A stretch of DNA of 64,000 bases, taken from the NCBI RefSeq assembly GCF_030247195.1, contig NC_080671.1, positions 298,626,917 through 298,690,916 on the forward strand. Direction: 5' to 3'. Under the pieces are notes generated by a model. That model made no database searches. It was not told the DNA's origin and worked only from the letters and a program-made list of their open reading frames with translations. The position numbers were made by a program, and so were the translations under genes. This DNA comes from Topomyia yanbarensis (Eukaryota > Arthropoda > Insecta > Diptera > Culicidae). Of this stretch, positions 20,320 to 32,342 are shown one piece after another. Each line of letters opens with the position of its first letter. The first letter of the stretch is position 1.

Positions 20320-20692
20320 TTGCCTTTTTGTGCATATAAAAAATTCAAACATAGCTGCGCATCACTCCATCGATGAAAATTTCACAATTCTTTATTTTTG
20401 TTATAGATTTCAAAGCTACTTATCAAAATTTCCATGCCCAAGCTTATACTGCATACACATTTTTTTGTAACTAAAAAATTGTAACGTGCCGGGCCTCTGG
20501 GACCCGGTTGCCTTTTTGAGGGTTAAAGGGGAATAGAACAGAATTTAAAAAAAAAATTACGGGGGGGGGGCAGGGTTACCGTCAAGCTACGTAATTACCA
20601 GGGGGTATTTAGAGGTTTGTGACGAAATGCTACGATGGGGGAGGGGGTGTCAAAAATCACTCAAAAATGCTACGTCATTTATGGATGGTCCC

Positions 20693-21535
20693 TTCAACTA
20701 AAAATCACGGAACTATTAAATAAACCACGCTATGTCCCCATAACATACAAATTCCTACGCGCATGTATTAACATCAGACGCCACACCATGAACAATCCTT
20801 GCGCAATACAAAGATACAGATAAAACGAGAATGCATCTCAGCGAATTGCCGACTCATCTACGATATACCAATCTAAACAGTGTTCTCCATACAAATACCA
20901 AACGGTTCCCAAATCTGTGACAGTTGTTCAGGACATAATGACAACTGCTAAACAGCATCCAGCACCCCAAAACCAACTGTTAGCACTATCGGCGAGGACG
21001 TTAATAAAAAGGCGACGTTGCTCACGCGCAAGTGCAAGAAGCAAAATACAACATCCGACCGTCGGCACCAATACAGCTTTAACTATGAAGACCTGGAGAC
21101 AGCAGACAAGCAGTCAACTGTATCCCCACCACGAAAGAAGGTCTCCACTCTCAATAGAGAGTCGCGTGCACGAGATCCTACGGATAATCAATAATGTTTT
21201 TGCTGAAATATTGAAATAGAAATTAACGGAACGTTTTCTGGGCTACTCTGATCGTTTGATACACCGCACTCAATATTTTGCCCCCGTATCTCCTCAGCAT
21301 GATAAAATTACAAAATGGTGCGGCTTCCAATACAGGTTAAACATCGAATCACTTTCGAACAATGGGCCAATATGGTACTAAATTTCGATTACGGCAAAGT
21401 TCTACTGTATCGATTTTGTAGGCCTTTTCGGTAATTTAAAGGAAAAGAGAAACAAAAGATAAGAAATGAATTTTCTAGAGAGAACCAGTTGTAAACTTAC
21501 AGAAAACTTTCCATTATGCTGACAGAAGTATGTCT
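20693..21535. other. no recognised gene
   Basis: A plus-strand frame of 100 codons at 20917-21219 (contains TLIKRRRCSRASARSK) has no motif I recognise. No TIRs are clear. Treated as intergenic or intronic repeat DNA. Confidence 0.35.
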
Positions 21536-21728
21536 AGCACTAGTTTTCCGTTTCAAGTTTCATTTCGGCAGACTTTGCAGCCAGGTTTTGGGAATGTGCA
21601 GGGCTATTGCATGGCTAGTTTTACGAGGCTACTGACTTCTAAGAATCCTTCCTGGCGGAAGCTCGAACACACGACGGGTGGCTTATACGACACCAACGCC
21701 TTACCCTCTGGACTGCCAGACCAAGGTA
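21535..21728 (-). mobile_element. tRNA-derived SINE (Twin-like)
   Basis: The reverse complement starts CTTGGTCTGGCAGTCCAGAG, has an A-box-like TGGCAGTCCAGAGGG, a B box GTTCGAGCTTCC, then 'ggattcttagaagtcagtagcctcg', ACTAGCCATGCAATAGCCCT and 'gctgcaaagtctgccgaaatg'. The CTAGCCATGCAAT block after the tRNA-like head is what I recall from mosquito Twin SINEs. Internal pol III promoter; no coding. Confidence 0.6.
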
Positions 21729-21845
21729 AATAGTCGTACGGCTTGAAATACTATATCGAAGGCATGACGTGACGTGACCACGGCCTGTTTTCAACATCGC
21801 CAGTAGATGTTCAGCAATCGCTATACGAGCCTTGCTTGCGCGCAA

Positions 21846-23304
21846 ATTTGAGTAGAATGGTGATTCACGCGTGCGATGGTAATTTGTAACGTATTTTTAT
21901 TTAAATATTTACACAGATTTTTTTAAAAACAATTGTACTGGCTTAGATGTCGGTTCATTAAGTTTTACTGTTTCTAACCATGAAAAAGTGGTATCATTCG
22001 GCAATATGCTATCTAATTCCGCATTAGCCAAATATTTTTTTTGTGCTGAGTAACTTGTGTTTTTATCTACTGAGAATTCGACATAGGAACTATTATGGTT
22101 TCCACTGACTGTTGATTGCTGCGTTTCGGATGACTATGCGAGTAGGAAGTCAGAAAAAAATACTGTCCAGGCTATTATCATATCGGTTGATTGATTAGTA
22201 AAACAAGAAATGATCAGAACAAGTATATTGCATAACCTCTGAATATCTTAATACCTCTTACCGACCTATTCGGCTGATATTCGCATATCCAATCGTTTAA
22301 CAGCGGAACACTATATAAATTCACAGTTCATAAGCTAACCGCAGACAGTTGAATTCAGTCGTGCGGTTCGAAAGCACCTTTGTTTCCATATGGACTACAA
22401 TATCCTGCCTTAAGATTGGTAATGGTAAGAATCACACAAAAGTATTACCTCTAATAAGATTATCGTTTTATAAAGAGTATACCAAAATTCTTTCACTCAA
22501 CACATTCAGGTCAAATATGGACTTGGTGCGAGCTTAAATATGATCGCCGGCGCAGCACAAAAAAGGCAATCGGCGAGCTGACCATTTTTTCCTGAAATCA
22601 GCGGCGTGTAAAAATCATCGACGGCGTCGGCGTTGCGCGGCGGCGCGCACCTCTATCCCCCACCTTTCTACGCTCTATTCCTCGAGTGCCTACACCCATG
22701 AAATTGTGCTAGGGTTTTAAATAATTTATCCGAACATTCCAATGTGGTAAATCTGAGAACTGCGAAGTTATTTCGGTTTGAAATATTAAATATTGTTGGT
22801 AAACCGGTAGTGTAGGCAAAAAAATATTATTTGGCATTTAATTCGAACTGTCGATCTTTGAGCAGCTATAACTTGTTATAGAGACTTTCCTACACCATAC
22901 ATCCTTCGGCAATGATGTTCGACATATTGTCGACTATACTTCTATCTAATTTATTGTATACTGCAGGAAGAATTGCAGTCTGCAGAACTGAAAATGCAAA
23001 AAATGGGTTTTCCATACTAGTTTCTATACAAATTTCAAACGCAATGCATAGTGCAAATCCGGGTCGAAACCAATCGACCCCAAATTTGGCTCAGTTATTT
23101 GGGACTCCAAATGGAACCAAAAAATAGCTGTGCTCGGTTGATGTGGTCCTGATTACGTTTTTCCATGCAACAATGCCCCACCGTAATAGCTACAGTACGT
23201 GTCATATCAAACAAATGCGATTTTCTTATTAGTAGTAAATATATTTAAACATATGTAATTTTAAACTCAATCACCACAACTCACTTTTTAAATTTTCTTT
23301 TTAG
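21846..23304. other. non-coding flank of the first perlecan exon in the window
   Basis: No gene seen. A GC-rich patch at 22540-22650 (CGGCGTCGGCGTTGCGCGGC) resembles ends of other mosquito repeats and the GC-rich patch at 12780-12835. The stretch at 22860-23170 is a diverged relative of the inverted-repeat family at 57031-58680 ('acgcaatg..tagtgcaaatccggg', 'ccaaatttggctcagttatttgggac'). Confidence 0.4.
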
Positions 23305-24369
23305 GGTAATAAGATTAAACTTCATCACTACCGAACCGATGGTAACATTTCACCAATTGGATCCAGCACATATACTGTTCCGATATTAGAAGATTATTGG
23401 CAAAACTACGAAGATGGAAACAAAGCGCTACGTCAGTATCTGCTGATGGCATTAGCCAACGTGAGCGATGTATTTATCAAGGCTACGTATAATACTGTTT
23501 CCAACGAGGCTGCTTTGTCACAGGTTAGCTTAGATATTGCTTCGGAACATGACTACGGTTCAGGAACTCGAGCTTGGCCTGTAGAGCAGTGCCAGTGTAT
23601 CCAAGGTCATATTGGATTGTCATGTGAGGATTGTGCTCCTGGATATTATAAGGGAGACGGTGGACTATACCTTGGCCTCTGTGAAAAGTGTGAGTGTAAT
23701 GAACATTCCGATGAATGCGACCCTGTCACTGGAGTTTGTCTAAACTGTCGTCACAACACGTATGGCAACAATTGCGAATACTGCACACCACCCTACGTTG
23801 GTAACGCCACTGGAGGAACGGCTTATGATTGTTCGATGGAAAAGCCCGATACTTCTTTCAACTGTCAACATTGTGACTCACGCGGTTCTACCGGTAAATG
23901 TGAAGAGCGATGCGAATGCAAGCGATTGGTTGAGGGATACCGGTGTGATCAATGTCGAGAGGGATCGTTTGATCTAAGTTCCCACAACATTGACGGATGT
24001 CGCGAATGTTTCTGTTCTGGAGTCACAAAATCTTGCAGTAAATTGCGATACTTCCGAGAAGACTTGCCTATTTTCATCACTGGAGATGATGATGGATTTG
24101 CTCTAACAAATCGTGATGGACACGTGATTACGTCCGATGGATTTGACGGAGCACCACAAAGAAATGAAATCAGTTACAACTTTAGGGACCGAAACACATA
24201 CTATTGGAGTCTACCCGAAAGGTTGCTGGGTAATCAAATACTATCGTATGGTGCTAACCTGACTGTTACGCAGTCAACTATCGGTTCAGAACCAAATCCT
24301 GATCAAGATATTATTTTGATCGGAAACGGCCTTAAGCTGTTCTGGTCACGACCACACTATGAGGACGGT
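23305..24369 (+). CDS. trol: perlecan exon: laminin IV (part), laminin EGF repeats, second laminin IV (start)
   Basis: First visible exon of perlecan, the basement-membrane heparan sulfate proteoglycan core protein (trol in Drosophila), secreted and cross-linking laminin/collagen networks. The acceptor TTTTTAG precedes GGT at 23305; the donor is GGT|GTAAGT; phase 0 to 0, 355 codons. It opens in the middle of a laminin IV domain (YWQNYEDGNKALRQYLLMAL), runs through cysteine-rich laminin-type EGF modules from QCQCIQGHIGLSC to ECFCSGVTKSCSK, then starts a second laminin IV domain (YYWSLPERLLGNQILSYGAN). The first half of the first laminin IV domain must lie upstream of the window, implying an intron of at least 23 kb. 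No stop or frameshift. Confidence 0.93.
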
Positions 24370-24435
24370 GTAAGTATAAATAATACTCTAGTGTAACTAA
24401 AATAAAAAGCTGACTTTTTTTCAAATATAACTTAG

Positions 24436-24699
24436 GTTTATTCAGTTCCTCTACTAGAAAGTTATTGGACCAACCTTGGGTCAAGAGGGCCGTATCAAGC
24501 AAGTAGAAGTGATCTTATGACTGTGCTATCAAAATTGGACCACATTTTGATTCGAGCAACAGTTAGAGATTATACAACGAGATCATCAATAAGCGATATT
24601 GTGTTGGGTACCGCAGTCAATATGCGAACTGACTACGGACCCGCTGATGAGGTCGAATTGTGTCGTTGTCCACCAGGATATCGCGGTACAAGCTGTGAG
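24436..24699 (+). CDS. trol: perlecan exon: end of second laminin IV domain
   Basis: Acceptor AACTTAG, donor GAG|GTAGGT, 88 codons, phase 0 to 0. Reads VYSVPLLESYWTNLGSRGPY ... LSKLDHILIRATVRDYTTRS and ends in the EGF start CRCPPGYRGTSCE. It directly completes the laminin IV domain split by the 66-bp intron after 24369. The domain order laminin IV then EGF is the hallmark of perlecan domain III. Confidence 0.92.
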
Positions 24700-24751
24700 G
24701 TAGGTACTGCTACTGCTGCATTCACAATATCTGCAATGACATTTGTTTCAG

Positions 24752-24917
24752 CAATGTGATGAACTCTTTTACAAAGACGTGTTCGATCGATCAGCTGGTA
24801 TTGTAGGTGTTTGTAAACCGTGCCCTTGTGATAATGCAGTATCCTGTGGAATTGATGATCGAGGTGATGTAATATGTAATTGCCAACCAGGGTATACTGG
24901 TCCAAATTGTGACAATC
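24752..24917 (+). CDS. trol: perlecan exon: laminin-type EGF module
   Basis: Acceptor TTTGTTTCAG, donor AATC|GTGAGT, phase 0 to 1. Encodes QCDELFYKDVFDRSAGIVGV then CKPCPCDNAVSCGIDDRGDV and CNCQPGYTGPNCDN, with the eight-cysteine pattern of a laminin EGF module continuing from the previous exon. Separated from it by only 52 bp. Confidence 0.9.
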
Positions 24918-25175
24918 GTGAGTATTTTCAAAAATAATTGAATGTTAGAATATGGCATGCTAGCCATGCAATAATGAGTGCACAATAATAATATTCGATA
25001 ACGTATATCATTACACGCACTAATTTAATAGCACTTTAAGGCCCTTGTGTTCCTTTTGGTAAGATTGGTTCTATGTACAATTCACATTTTTTTTAAATTT
25101 TCAAAACATCATTCATTCACTGCATTCCTTTTACCATGTATATTTTTTTCTCATTTAACATCACTGGAAATGTAG

Positions 25176-25349
25176 ATTCATTAGATCCTCTTACAAATCC
25201 TCCCGAACAAAACACTAGTCGAAACATCAATTGTTCTGACTATGCCATCGTGTTTTACAACCAGAGTAGCAACTTTAATCGCTATCAAATACACGACGAA
25301 AAAGGAGTAGAAATCGGAATAATTTACAAGATCAAGCGATCACACACAG
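25176..25349 (+). CDS. trol: perlecan exon: linker between EGF and Ig regions
   Basis: Phase 1 to 1 (58 codons). Reads SLDPLTNPPEQNTSRNINCS then DYAIVFYNQSSNFNRYQIHD and GIIYKIKRSHT. No known domain is recognised; two N-glycosylation sequons (NTS, NQS) are visible. It fits between EGF and Ig modules by phase and by strand. The acceptor (GGAAATGTAG) has a weak adjacent pyrimidine tract and the donor ACAG|GTTGTT is weak, so the edges are less certain, and the exon may be alternatively used. Confidence 0.7.
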
Positions 25350-26042
25350 GTTGTTGTTGCATATCCCATCATATTTCTCTTTATTTGATGCCTACTTCTA
25401 GTAGAACTCTACATACTTGTGACGTGTATTGTGCAGCGTCCTTACTGCTTGAAACTGTATCGTCTTATGTGTTCTTTATATGTATTTTTTTCAAACCGCG
25501 GCAATAATCTTTGCTTGATTTGTACATATCAAAAGTTAGATTCATGTTTCAGAATTTCAGTACATTGCAGGTTAACTCTAAACCTTTTGAAAATATAAGC
25601 AAAATTACTAAATTCGTCTTAAACCAATACAATAGTTGATTTGGTGGTTGTAGGTGTATTCGTGTGGGAGCGCAAGTCAAGTCAAGTCAAGTCAAGTCTG
25701 TATAATCGCGTGTGGATGTAATCGATTTCGAATGCATTCATATAGTTTACAAAGAACACATAATAATATGATCGTTAATGCAGTTTTATGTACGTGAACT
25801 TAAATATATATTTTCCCCACGGAAAATGTGACAGGTGTGAAATTTTCCAGTCAACCGCCAAAATTGGGTGCTTCGAGGTCGACCGAGTAGGGAAGACCGA
25901 GGAGGCTTGAAACGATTTTTTGTTTTTGTTAGATAAATCGACAAAAAATGTCATTCGATGATTGCTTATTTTTAAATTTCTCACTTCTGTTTATGCTTTA
26001 TCAAATTACATCAGAATAACTGGTACAAATCAATAACAAAGC

Positions 26043-26220
26043 ATCAATACACTCAAGTTTTTTTTTACGCGGTTTTTTTGCGCGGTATTTTTTTACGCAG
26101 TTTTTTTACGCGGATTTTGAAATTTACTCGGTTTTCATTTACGCGGATTTCGAAATTTACGCGGTTTTCATTTACGCGGCCTGTATCCCCCGCGTAAAAA
26201 AAACCTGAGAGTATATTGAT
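26043..26220. mobile_element. ACGCGG word-repeat MITE
   Basis: Imperfect inverted ends: ATCAATACACTCA..TTTTTTTTTACGCGG at the left; the right end reversed reads ATCAATATACTCTCAGG then TTTTTTTTACGCGG. The interior repeats TTTTTTTACGCGG or ATTTACGCGG about eight times. 178 bp, no coding. Confidence 0.65.
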
Positions 26221-26235
26221 TTTTGTAACAGTGTT

Positions 26236-28030
26236 CTCTTTGTTTCAACTCTCCTCATACCGAGGTAAGTTGAAACAGCAATGAATGTGAGTTGAAACAA
26301 TTAACTAATTTTTAAATATTATAAAACCATTTTCTAAACCACCAAATGTTACAAATTGTGTCACTTTAATCATTCACACTAAGATAATTCCTTAAAATGG
26401 CATGAATTCTTATCATTATTTTTCACAGTGTATATCTACGTACAAACTGACACTTGTTTTGAAAATTAATGTTAGATTTTGGTTACAAATGCTGGAATTT
26501 CTGCACTTATCCCAATAGTAATAACAGTTAGATACTTTACCTAACCACGAATTAACTATAACTGTAAAATCAAGAAATTTGATACCCATTTTTCATATAT
26601 TTAAATATGTATTATTTTACAACCACTTCCACTAGAACATTCTGCATTCATTGAAGTGGTTTATATGATCAGTGATACTATTTATGACTACGGGTGATAC
26701 TGGTTTATGAAAACAGGTAATTTGGTATCCATGTAGGTATTATTTGGTTCATTTCGAATTCGTCACATTCGAGTCACTTCGCTCCAAGCTTCAGAAGCTG
26801 ATAGGAGTAAACAAATAGAACAAATGCATATTGCGTGGATATAAATAAGCTAGATAAAAAAATTGAGAACGTTGTCAATTCAGGAAAGAAAAATCTTGAT
26901 TCTTATTACTTGTTCAGAAATATTAATGTAGGGTAACCATATCAGATAAGTAACAAACCAGGACAGTCGTAAGATGACCCCGCCTTCCCGTTGATGCAAA
27001 GAAAAATTAGCGATACTTCCTGCTCCCGGCAGATTTTCAATAGTGAATAAAATTCGAGTTCAATTTCTACAGATAGCTGAAACCAACCGGGTCTTTATTT
27101 CGAGTGCTTACTGAACACTACTTCAGACTTACACACATGCGGATCTTTCTATAACAATCACGAAAACTGGATGCCGATATTGGAGAAATTTTCAATTGAG
27201 CGAATCAGACGAAATATCTAGATATCATCCGCGAAGGACAGTCGTGAGGTCTTCAGGACTAAAAACACTTCATTGAAGTGCAGCAGAAACATCAACAATA
27301 TCAGTTGCCTTCTATGAGGTATTGGTTGATGTTGAAGTAAATGTAAATCTCTCTCGTAAAGTAGGATCGAAATAATTACAACAATTATTATTGATTAAAT
27401 TATTTGTAAGCTTAGCAATTTTTTTAAGATAATATTTACTCGGACCGTGTCCTTGCGATTAGAATGAATCAAGCGAAGAATTATTTTTGCCTCGAACGAG
27501 AAAAACCAGGACAAATGAAGCATTTCACTCGAAGTCCCAGGACACAAGGACATGTCATGGGAAACCAGGACGTCTTATCACCTTAGTTAATGTGATTATA
27601 ATATTACTATAAGACTAGAAGTTCATCATCGAGGGGAGTTGAAAGGTGTTTCAACTCTCCTAGCTCGAGAAGTAAGGCATGATCCACAATTTAAAATTAA
27701 TACATCGCAAAGATAGAAAGAAACGCATATAATTCGTAAATGTTAACCACTTAGACTACATAATAGTGATATTTTCATGATCGAACATCAGTTAATATCC
27801 TATTTATACCAATTTGAAGAAAATAACGAAAATTTACTTTTTTTATTTTTTGTAGTGTGATTACCGTAAATACTCAACCATTCATTTAACGTAGTTGGCG
27901 TGTATTGGAGGGTTTGTGGGCACGATATAAATAAAACAAATGCATTATTGTTTTATCCCTAAAGATACTGTTTCGATAGTAATGGACACTGTTTCAACTC
28001 TCGTCTGTTTCAAATCTCCTAGGTTTCCCC
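26236..28030. mobile_element. GTTGAAAC word-repeat element
   Basis: TTTCAACTCTCCT near the left edge, GTTGAAACA at 26271 and 26291, GGGGAGTTGAAAGGTGTTTC and TCAACTCTCCTAG near 27635-27665, and GTTTCAACTCTCGTCTGTTTC then CTCCTAGGTTTCCCC|TA at the right end. The right terminus (inverted: TA|GGGGAAACCTAGGAG) resembles those of the TA-flanked MITEs in this window. The left terminus may be cut by the ACGCGG MITE. Confidence 0.5.
26929..27597. mobile_element. CCAGGACA word-repeat element nested in the GTTGAAAC element
   Basis: Left edge TAGGGTAACCATATCAGATA followed by ACAAACCAGGACAG; right edge GACATGTCATGGGAAACCAG, GACGTCTTATCACCTT. CCAGGACA or CCCAGGACAC recurs near the right side (27506-27560). 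The inverted right end (GATAAGACGTCCTGGTTTCC) resembles a repeat type common in insects. Termini only approximate. Confidence 0.4.
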
Positions 28031-28299
28031 TAATAATTTTATGCGACCCGTGCTATACTTCAATAGTTGAGGGGGTTTAAAGTATTCTTATTTGATATTT
28101 TGAATTCGTCTTGTTGATATTTAGGCGAAATGAGTTTTTGTTGAAAACGATAATCTTGCACTGTTGTTTTGATGATGTCAGCTTCGGTCTAAACTCAAAC
28201 GTTTCAGCCATGGCTCAACACTTGGGTTAAAGCTTGAAACGCTTATCCCAGCTTGTAGCGTTTGTTTCAGCCTGTACACAATAGCATATGGTGGTTTTT

Positions 28300-30760
28300 G
28301 TCTGTCACGTTACAAGTTTACGCATATTTCATAAAATCAGGTTCTATCGTAATATCACATTATTAAGGCCCTTAAATCCTACCTTTTTTATACAGGAAGC
28401 TATATTCTATCATGAACTATTTTCGCTTTATTGACATTTTGATCCGTCTGTCACGTTACGCAATTTTTGCAGTGATATTTGAGGTTACCCGACAACATTG
28501 AAAAGTTGTTCTCCAAATTTGCCTAAAAACACTTTTAAATTGAATCTAGGAAAACTAAGAAGAATTATAGTTTTCCTGATATTTTTTTTGTTTTCGATTT
28601 TTTGGAGTATTTTTAATGATCTGTCACATTACAACCAAAATCTTTCACGTTACAGTTGTCTGTTACCATTGAGTATTTCATGTTTATTTAAAAAAACATA
28701 TTTTTACATACGAAGAAACGTGAATATGTTATGAAAAGGTTGTAATTTCACGAAATGATACTATATGTCGAAATAAAACTATAACAACTTGAAAAGTACA
28801 TTTTGAAGGACATTTTTTCATGAGCTGAACTGAAATGAAATTCAACATTTGAACTGAAATGACATTTTAAGTACATACTCTAAGCGTATTATTTAAAGAT
28901 CTTTTTGTTAGAAAATCTTTTATTATTTTCTTTATGATACAATTTTATACAAAATTTGTGTTATTATATCAATTATATTTACAACTCATTAGAATATAGT
29001 TTTGCTGCACAAATAGCAGTCTTAGAGCAATATTTAGTGTATTTAAGATCTCAAACGCCCTTCTTAAATATTCCTTATGAATAAAAATGGTTTGTTGGCC
29101 TACGTAAAATACTTAATCTCCCATATGAATGAAATGTAAAGAGTTTCATCGGATTAGAAGATGGTCTCCATTTTTGATGTAGGGGAATTATGGTTAAAAC
29201 CGACACCGTAAGCTTAACACTTTTTCTGGGTTACCACAAAACCAATAAAATTATGATTTCTACACAGAATTCTTCTTCAGAAAATTCTTAACAAGGCTTA
29301 ATTTTGTCTGCGCTTCAAAAAATTAATTTCATCAAAAATTATTGGTTGCAATACTTGGAAAACAAAGTGAGTTTTTGTAGGCACTGCGGGTAAAACCGAC
29401 ACCCCATAGGGGTAAGATCGACACCCCCTTTAATTTATTTTCTCTCCACTTTATTAAAATATTTGCATTTTTTAAAAATGTGATGTATGCCTGAGTAATA
29501 AAGTGTGAGTATGTGAGATACAAATATGTGCTTTTCGTAGCTTCATTATGTAGTGAGGAGAAGAGAGTTCGTAAGCGTAGTGCTATAAACAAGAGTATTT
29601 TATGCTATAGGATTATTTCTAGATAATGATATTTCCAAATAATCCTTACGCACATCATTGTAACTTTCCGTGTCATTTTATTTCGTAAGAGAAGGATTGT
29701 AAGTGTTCTACATTCTGCTAATCGGATTCATTCACTTATAAGTGATGCACACTTCTTAGTAAAACTACCTTTTCCAGCCTTGATTTTTCGAATTCTGATC
29801 ATCAGCGATCTACCAGGTTATACAAAAGATCATTGTCCCATTGTGATAAAGTACATCTATGACAAACCCAGAGAACACTAGAACTTCAGTTTGAGGATAT
29901 TTTTGCAGAATTAGCAAAAGCTTCGATAGAATCTGATAAGCAAAAATACCAATTTTTAATTTTTAAAGAGACTTATAAGAAATAAACACAATAAAAGTAT
30001 TTCTGTGTATTTCTGCTATTACTATAGTGTGCTAATAGTGCAATTGAAGTGTCACAAAGATCCCCAGGCTTTTGTAATGAACCGCATGTAAACACAACCA
30101 TCTTAACAGCGTGTCGGTTTTACCCTAACCAAATGGTATCAGTTTTACCCCAACAGCGCACATTTTTTTAAAAAAGCTATTAAAAATATTGAATATCTCA
30201 AACTCGTCTTTAATGCACCCAGTTGATCATAGGAAAGGCCGACAATAATAAGTACTGAAAAATGTGGTGATTTGAAAAGCTTTTGTTCGGTTAAAACCTT
30301 AAAATATACCAACAAAATTTTACATCCAGACGAGCTGCTGTCGTATGTTTTGTTCATTTTTATGACTTTCGGCGTACTAACGTAAATCCAATTTGTCTTC
30401 AAATGCTCTACATAATCATTACTAATAATAATGTGTCATTATGAAATGAATAAAAATTTGATTTCTAGGGAAAGTTGTGGGGTGTCGGTTTTTCCCACAG
30501 TTCCCCTACTTTGATCAATCTTGATGGAATTGCTCTACAGCAGAAAGTATCTGTCACGTTACATAAGTTTAACTGTGTTTTCTCTGAAATGTATGAAAGT
30601 TTAAAGTTCTCAAAATGCTATTTCGGAAAGTAGACCCAAAGAAGTAAAAAATATAGGTTAGACATTCTATGCTAGCTATTGATGTGGTCCAAAAAACTTT
30701 TTCGAACTTTCGATCTGTCACGTTACAAGTTATGTATTTTTTATTACTTCACAAATAAAA
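28300..30760. mobile_element. CTGTCACGTTAC word-repeat element, split by a TA-MITE
   Basis: TCTGTCACGTTACAAGTTTA near 28306, TCTGTCACGTTACGC near 28447, TCTGTCACATTACAACC and TTTCACGTTACAG near 28621-28653, then TCTGTCACGTTACATAAGTT near 30550 and TCTGTCACGTTACAAGTTAT near 30714. The element is interrupted by 29182-30506. No protein seen; outer ends not certain. Confidence 0.5.
29182..30506. mobile_element. TA-flanked MITE with ACCGACACC words
   Basis: TA at both sides; termini GGGGAATTATGGTTAAAACC and, inverted from the right, GGGGAACTGTGGGAAAAACC, both followed by GACACC. Internal copies of GGTAAAACCGACACCCC and 'GGGGTAAGATCGACACCCCC' lie at 29388-29430, and 'ATCAGTTTTACCCC' at 30136. 1,325 bp, non-coding, Tc1/mariner-type target duplication. 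Confidence 0.72.
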
Positions 30761-32342
30761 ATAAGCATTAATACATTTTCATCTCAAGTTGTCGAGCGAT
30801 GTTATCAAATTTACATTAGGCTACGATGGAAAAATGTGACTCGGGCAAAAAGTTGAAAATATGGGTCTTATTTACCTTTTCATCGCCCTGCGGTCTTCTA
30901 GTTAATTTGCTAGTGTAAGAATCATGAACAAGTTTCAATAAATGACAGGCATGGATTTTTTTTTGTGCTCGTCATTTATATTGTTATTCATACGGTAAAA
31001 TCAGTTTGAAGCAAAAATGCACAAAAAAATACTTCTGTGGTTGCTATTTTCGGAGCCTTTTTCATATGCCGTTATACTACCGTGTAAACCAGTACACAAG
31101 CAATTGAAATTCAACTGATCTCATTGTGGATTTAAAGTAGTTAATCATCGTTAAATACTACATGGTAAATTTCAAAATGATGACTAATTTCGATTGACGT
31201 TTTGTTTCGCCGACCGACGATTGAATTTTGGGTTAAAGCTCAAAAAAATTGTTTCAGCCTGGGCACAATCGCATATGTCAATATACTAGCGTGTTAGCCA
31301 GTACACAAGAGATGCAAAATAATTATCAAATTACAAGTTACAAAAATCGTTAATGGAACATCGCAAAATCATGTCATTTGAGTGAAAAGCTCCAATAAAT
31401 GACAGTTTGGCGAGCTCGCTTACATAGTGTTAGGGCATGTTCAGGAGCGTTTTATTTTATATAGGAGTTTCAAAGTAGAACTGGAACTGAAACATTCACA
31501 TCCCCAGCAGAGCGTTTTGTTTTATTATTTCGTACAGTTTTCTTTCAAAATTTAAAACTCTTATACGACGCCGTTCTATTTGTTGCTGATTTTAAAACAC
31601 GTTTAGAACTGTGTTTTAAATACATGTAAAGTTTTCAGCAGGGATACTTAGAACAGATAGACTGGAGAAAAATAAATTTGAATGCAGTAACGCTGAAGGC
31701 ATGGCGAGACATGAATTTTAAACTGAATAGAACACCCGCTAAAACTGCTGCTGGGGACAGAAAGTTCCAGTTTTAAAATTTCCAGTTTTATATTATAGAA
31801 CTGTCAAAATTATAAATCTAAAACTGAAACTCTCCTGAACATGCTCTTAGAATTTAAAAGCTGTTCGAAGCTAGTTTCTCGTACTAGGTGGATTAAAAAA
31901 GTCCATGTAAACAAGCTCTTTGAACTGTCAGAACTGATAAATTCAGCGTTATCAGAGTATTGGTATTAAAATAAACCTGCACTAATACACATGCAAAGGA
32001 TACTTTTATTCGTATACATGCGCATTCGTATATGACTCGTGCTTTAAAATATTCACACACGGAATTTATTTCAATTTCCCCGAAGCATAGCCTGCATCAT
32101 ATTAGAGAGAGCAGCTCATGTTAATCATCGAATCGTTGGCATGTTTATCTTATAAACCCAGCGTTCGCTCCATCCTAAATGTAACAGCGATTCGTGGGTT
32201 GCTAATAAGCTTATAAATTTGAACGGAAGGTTTGATTTATGATCAGATTTAGATCATTGGATCGTTTTCGGGTTTTGCAGCAAATGTTTAAAATAGCAAC
32301 ATTCAGGGTCCCGTTTAATACGGTTGTGCAGGTGGTGAAGTG

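Larger units (their letters stand above)
18842..20522 (-). mobile_element. piggyBac-superfamily relic in a TTAA site
   Basis: Bounded by TTAA at 18838-18841 and 20523-20526. Termini CCCTTGTGAAGGCAA and, inverted, CCCTCAAAAAGGCAA share CCCT...AAGGCAA. In the intact MITE at 54.9 kb the same position reads as a single TTAA (GTATTAAAGGAGAATAAC against TTAA...TTAAAGGGGAATAGAAC), which confirms the insertion. Part of a transposase is present on the minus strand. GC-rich hairpins of the CGGGCCT...AGGCCCG type occur near 18889, 20300 and 20490. Confidence 0.8.
18733..20692. mobile_element. PIF/Harbinger-like MITE, copy 1, holding a piggyBac relic
   Basis: Left terminus GGGATCATCCATAAATGACG after TTA. 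The right end is its inverted partner with one substitution (ATTTATGGATGGTCCC), followed by TTC. Sequence between the ends and the piggyBac insertion matches the intact 297-bp copy at 54880-55176, including the G-rich tract with 'ttaccgtcaagctacgtaattacca'. Confidence 0.75.

Noticed and set aside
20917..21219. 100-codon basic frame as a host gene
   Set aside because: No recognisable domain and surrounded by repeats; composition alone is insufficient.
22312..22370. Core promoter (TATATAAAT, then TTCAGTCGT and CGGTTCG)
   Set aside because: Spacing from TATA to the best initiator is about 45 bases, not 30, and no gene follows in a sensible distance. Not supportable from sequence alone.
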